A stretch of DNA of 33,155 nucleotides from Microtetraspora sp. NBRC 16547 (GTDB lineage Bacteria; Actinomycetota; Actinomycetes; Streptosporangiales; Streptosporangiaceae). The notes under the pieces are model-generated. The model made no database searches, was not told the DNA's origin, and saw only the letters and a program-made list of their open reading frames with translations. The first letter of the stretch is position 1. The number at the start of each line of letters is the position of its first letter. The position numbers and the translations under genes were made by a program. The DNA lies in contig NZ_BSSE01000046.1 of assembly GCF_030268965.1 (NCBI RefSeq), positions 1-33,155 of the forward strand. Reading direction: 5' to 3'. This document shows positions 30,320 through 33,155 of the stretch, piece by piece.

Positions 30320-31921
30320 ATGATATGGGGTAAAGCGATCGCCGCGGCGGGTGCCGTGGTGGCGCTGGCGGTCTCGGGAACCGCAGGTACGGCGGCCGCG
30401 GACCAGGAGACGCGTGTCAGCGACGTGGTGACCACCAAGACCGGTTCGGTCCGCGGGACCGAGACCGCCGATCTGGTCACGTTCAAGGGCATTCCCTACG
30501 CGGCACCGCCGGTCGGTTCCCTGCGCTGGCGCGCGCCGCAGCCCGCCAAGCGGTGGAACGACGTCCTCGACGGTACGCAGTTCCGCAGCCAGTGTGCGCA
30601 GCTGGGCGGGCTCGGCGGCATCATCGAGTCCTACGAGGAGGACTGCCTCTACCTGAACGTCTTCGCGCCCAAGACGACCAAAGCCAAACCGGTGGTGGTC
30701 TGGTTCTACGGCGGCGGGTTCCAGAACGGGACCAGCTCGACCTACGACGCCGCGCAGCTGGCCGCCAAGGGTGACGTCGTGGTCGTCACGGTCAACTACC
30801 GGGTGGGCGTGCTGGGCTTTCTCGCACTGCCGTCGCTCGACCGCGAGACCCCGGGCGTGCAGTCCGGCAACTTCGGAATCGCCGACCAGCGCGCGTCGCT
30901 GACGTGGGTGCAGAGCAACATCGCCGGGTTCGGCGGGAACCCGAACAACATCACCATCGCCGGTCAGTCTGCCGGCGCCGGCGCGGCGTGCATCCACCTC
31001 GCCTCTCCGGCCTCGGCCGGGCTGTTCCAGCGCGCCATCGGCCAGACTTACAGTTGCGGCTCCCCACTGCTGACCAAGGACGCGGCCGAGACGATGGGTA
31101 CGACCCTCGCCGGGCAGTTCGGCTGCGCGGACGCGGCTAGGGCGGCGAACTGCCTGCGCGGTATCACCGACGTCAAGGCGCTCATGCAGGCCTGGCCGGC
31201 GCTGCCGCAGGGCCCGGTACTCGGCGGCAGAGAGATGCCGCTGCAGCCGATCGACGCCTTCCGGCAGGGGAAGTTCAACCGCGTCCCGATGTTGTGGGGC
31301 AACAACCGCGACGAGATGCGGATGATCGTCAGCATCCAGTACGACGCCTCCGGCAACCCGGTCACCGCCGAGACGTACCCGCAAATCATCCGCGCCACCT
31401 TCGGCGTCGACGCCGATCGCGTGCTGGCGCGCTACCCCGCGTCCGATTACCCGACGCCGGGCATCGCGCTTTCCGCGGTACTCAGCGACGCCGGTGACGA
31501 CCAGCTCGCCACCTGCCAGCACGTCGAGGCCTACCGGGCGGCGATCGCCGGGCAGGGCAAGCTGTTCACGTACCAGTTCTCCGACCGCACCGCCCCGCCG
31601 GTCGTCGACATCCCCGGCTTCGACGAAGGCGCCGAGCATGGTGCGGAGCTGAACTACCTGTTCCCGGGGTTCACCGGCGCGACCCTGAACGCGCAGCAGC
31701 AGGAGTTGTCCGACCAGATGGTCAAGTACTGGTCAGCGTTCGCCCGCACCGGCGACCCGAACACGACCGGCCTGCCCGCGTGGCCCCGCTTCACCACCGG
31801 GACCGCCCAGGACACGCTGTCGCTGGACCTCGCGGCGAACGGCGGCAACCAGAAGATCGACCTGGCCACCCGAAGCCAGTGCGACTTCTGGGCGACGGTA
31901 CCGCCCCCTCCGGGAGCCTGA
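30320..31921 (+). CDS. Secreted type-B carboxylesterase
   Basis: 533 aa, ATG at 30320 after GGAG five bases upstream. The N-terminus (Lys5, a hydrophobic Ala/Val run, then TAGTAAA before DQE) is a Sec signal peptide, so the enzyme should be exported. Alpha/beta-hydrolase of the carboxylesterase B family: EDCLYLNV signature at 107-114, oxyanion loop FYGGGF, nucleophile Ser217 in GQSAG, probable acid Glu332 (NRDEM; Asp331 adjacent) and His440 (AEHGAELNY). Length is normal for the family. Substrate unknown; family members hydrolyse or transesterify carboxylic esters. It lies beside a PKS and shares a matching predicted SARP promoter with it. It may therefore act on the pathway product, for example unmasking, removing or detoxifying an ester or lactone. 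Pathway membership is inference, not shown by the domain itself. Confidence 0.92.
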   Translation: MIWGKAIAAAGAVVALAVSGTAGTAAADQETRVSDVVTTKTGSVRGTETADLVTFKGIPYAAPPVGSLRWRAPQPAKRWNDVLDGTQFRSQCAQLGGLGGIIESYEEDCLYLNVFAPKTTKAKPVVVWFYGGGFQNGTSSTYDAAQLAAKGDVVVVTVNYRVGVLGFLALPSLDRETPGVQSGNFGIADQRASLTWVQSNIAGFGGNPNNITIAGQSAGAGAACIHLASPASAGLFQRAIGQTYSCGSPLLTKDAAETMGTTLAGQFGCADAARAANCLRGITDVKALMQAWPALPQGPVLGGREMPLQPIDAFRQGKFNRVPMLWGNNRDEMRMIVSIQYDASGNPVTAETYPQIIRATFGVDADRVLARYPASDYPTPGIALSAVLSDAGDDQLATCQHVEAYRAAIAGQGKLFTYQFSDRTAPPVVDIPGFDEGAEHGAELNYLFPGFTGATLNAQQQELSDQMVKYWSAFARTGDPNTTGLPAWPRFTTGTAQDTLSLDLAANGGNQKIDLATRSQCDFWATVPPPPGA

Positions 31922-31926
31922 TCTCC

Positions 31927-31974
31927 GCTGAGGGCCACCATGAAGGCTTTGCCACCCTCATGGTGGCCCTCAGC
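31927..31974. terminator. Strong bidirectional hairpin terminator after the esterase
   Basis: Perfect 17-bp inverted repeat (gctgagggccaccatga and its complement at 31958-31974) with a 14-nt loop, starting six bases after the esterase stop. It can act on both strands and would insulate the esterase from the transposon region. Confidence 0.85.
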
Positions 31975-32071
31975 GTCAGGGCCGATACCGGCGGGCGGTC
32001 AGGCCGACGAAGAGCGGTCACGTCCACGAAGGTGGTGTACGAGTAGCCACCACGTGATCCGTTTCTGCAGG

Positions 32072-32551
32072 TTAAGCGGTGAGGGTTTCCGGGAGGTGTT
32101 CCTGGTTCGGTGTGTCGCCGGGGATCACGCGTAGACGTGCTTTCGCCAGGACATCCAGGCCCATATAGCGACGAGCCTCGGTCCACTCGTCGGTCTGCTC
32201 GGCCAGCACGGCACCGACGAGACGGATGACCGCGGCTCGGTCGGGGAAGATGCCGACCACGTCGGTGCGGCGGCGGATTTCCTTGTTCAGCCGCTCCTGC
32301 GGATTGTTCGACCAGATCTGCTTCCAGATCTCTCGCGGGAACTGGGCGAACGCGAGCAGGTCCTCTCGCGCCTGATCCAGGTGATCGGCAGCCGCCGGGT
32401 ACTTGGCCTCCAACGCGTCGATCACCCAGGCGTGCTGGGCACGGACCTGCTCGGCGGTGGGCTGGTCGAAGATGGTGCGTACCAGGGTGGCCACCCACGG
32501 CTGAGCCGACTTCGGGACGGTCGTGAGCAAATTCCGCAGGTAGTGAAGCCG
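32072..32551 (-). pseudogene. IS256-family (mutator-type) transposase, C-terminal fragment
   Basis: About 156 codons remain, from HYLRNLLTTVPKSAQ to the stop. The fragment shows the IS256 C-terminal signature: FPREIWKQIWSNNPQERLNK, EIRRRTDVVGIFP and a closing DEWTEARRYMGL. Full-length family members are about 400 aa, so the N-terminal half with the first two catalytic Asp residues is missing. A stop codon lies directly upstream at the junction near 32551, where the next transposon begins. DNA from 31975 to 32071 has no gene and probably holds the element's 3' non-coding end. The protein should be inactive. Confidence 0.85.
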
Positions 32552-32598
32552 TCAAGAAATAAGCCGTTGGTTTCTGATCTTGGGCTCGTTGGTGTGGT

Positions 32599-33028
32599 AT
32601 GGCCATCTCCACCGAGGTCCGCGAGCAACTCGAGCTGAGATTCATGGTGTTGTTGCCGCATCTGAACGAGCGCCAACAGCGGCTGATGTTGGCGGCCGAG
32701 GCACGGCTGCTCGGGCATGGAGGCGTGCGGGCCGTCGCCCAGGCGGCCGGAGTCAGCGAGACAACCGTCCGGTCAGGGATCTACGAACTGGAAGACGGCC
32801 ACGACCCCTGGCCTCCAGGCCGCGTCCGACGGCCAGGCGGAGGCCGCAAGCCGGTGACCGAACACAGTCCGGAACTGCTACCGCGCTGCTGGCACTGGTC
32901 GAGCCGGACGAGCGAGGCAACCCGCAATCACCACTGCGCTGGACCACCAAGTCACTGCGGAAGCTGGCCGAAGAACTGACCCGGCAAGGACACCATGTCT
33001 CGGCGCCAACGGTGGGCAAGCTATTGAA
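32599..33028 (+). pseudogene. ISAzo13-family transposase, N-terminal fragment with frameshift
   Basis: Begins MAISTEVREQLELRFMVLLP, then LNERQQRLMLAAEARLLGHG and GVRAVAQAAGVSETTVR (an N-terminal helix-turn-helix), typical of ISAzo13-type transposases. Near 32882-32884 one base appears to be missing: the frame turns to nonsense, while the shifted frame continues ALLALVEPDERGNPQSPLRW and LTRQGHHVSAPTVGKLL. Family similarity stops after GKLL at about 33025, where IS3-like DNA begins. No DDE catalytic domain is present, so the element is dead. Its left end lies close to 32552, against the cut IS256 gene. Confidence 0.8.
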
Positions 33029-33069
33029 GTGGAGTTGCCCCGGTTCGGTAGACACTTCACGAATTGGGA

Positions 33070-33155
33070 CTATGCGGCATCGTAGTGGACATTTCCTCTG
33101 ATCAATTCGTGGTAGCGGCGCTCGTACTCGGCGGGGCTGAGCTGGCCGTTGGCCG
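33070..33155 (-). CDS. IS3-family transposase OrfB, extreme C-terminus (gene continues beyond window)
   Basis: The last 27 codons of a minus-strand gene running off the right edge: NGQLSPAEYERRYHELIRGN, then VHYDAA and TAG. LSPAEYERRY is the usual ending of IS3-type OrfB. The end of the element is probably near 33029, where tggagttgccccggttcgg begins right after the broken ISAzo13 frame, so the IS3 copy seems inserted into ISAzo13. Integrity of the rest cannot be judged. Confidence 0.65.
   Translation of the reverse strand, partial: ANGQLSPAEYERRYHELIRGNVHYDAA

Overview
The window is very GC-rich DNA (coding frames end almost every codon in G or C) from a filamentous actinomycete such as Streptomyces, Amycolatopsis or a relative. 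The genus cannot be fixed from the sequence alone. About 80% of it is one modular type I polyketide synthase (PKS) operon on the minus strand. The rest is a regulatory and accessory flank, then a junkyard of transposon fragments at the right edge.

PKS operon (26173 down to 1, read right to left): four consecutive, mostly overlapping genes. The first (26173-12653, 4506 aa) has a KSQ loading module (active-site Cys replaced by Gln) with a malonyl-type AT, then two KS-AT-DH-KR-ACP modules (malonyl, then methylmalonyl). The second (12660-9319) is one KS-AT-ACP module (methylmalonyl). The third (9322-1775) has KS-AT-ACP (malonyl) and KS-AT-KR-ACP (malonyl, A-type KR). The fourth (from 1738) runs off the left edge inside its AT, which looks methylmalonyl-type. 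Read colinearly, an acetyl starter would become a 2-methylhexa-2,4-dienoyl unit. Two non-reducing extensions, one hydroxyl-forming extension and at least one more extension follow. No thioesterase or tailoring gene is inside the window.

Regulatory flank (26174-31974): a large SARP/AfsR-like activator lies upstream of the PKS on the same strand. It appears to have lost its C-terminal TPR domain to a frame break, and its start is overlapped by a 21-codon leader frame. Divergently, an ArsR-like winged-helix regulator with a TTA (bldA-type) codon is followed by decayed transposase sequence and a secreted type-B carboxylesterase.

The main discovery is in this flank. The PKS operon and the esterase, 4 kb apart on opposite strands, have matching promoters. 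Each has three GGAAG-type heptads at an exact 11-bp period, then exactly 8 bp, then a TAGCNT -10 hexamer. This is the known geometry of SARP-activated promoters. It suggests that the local SARP drives both transcription units and that the esterase belongs to the pathway.

Right edge (32072-33155): the truncated C-terminus of an IS256-type transposase, a frameshifted and truncated ISAzo13-type transposase, and the C-terminus of an IS3-type transposase lie side by side or nested. They probably mark the edge of the cluster.
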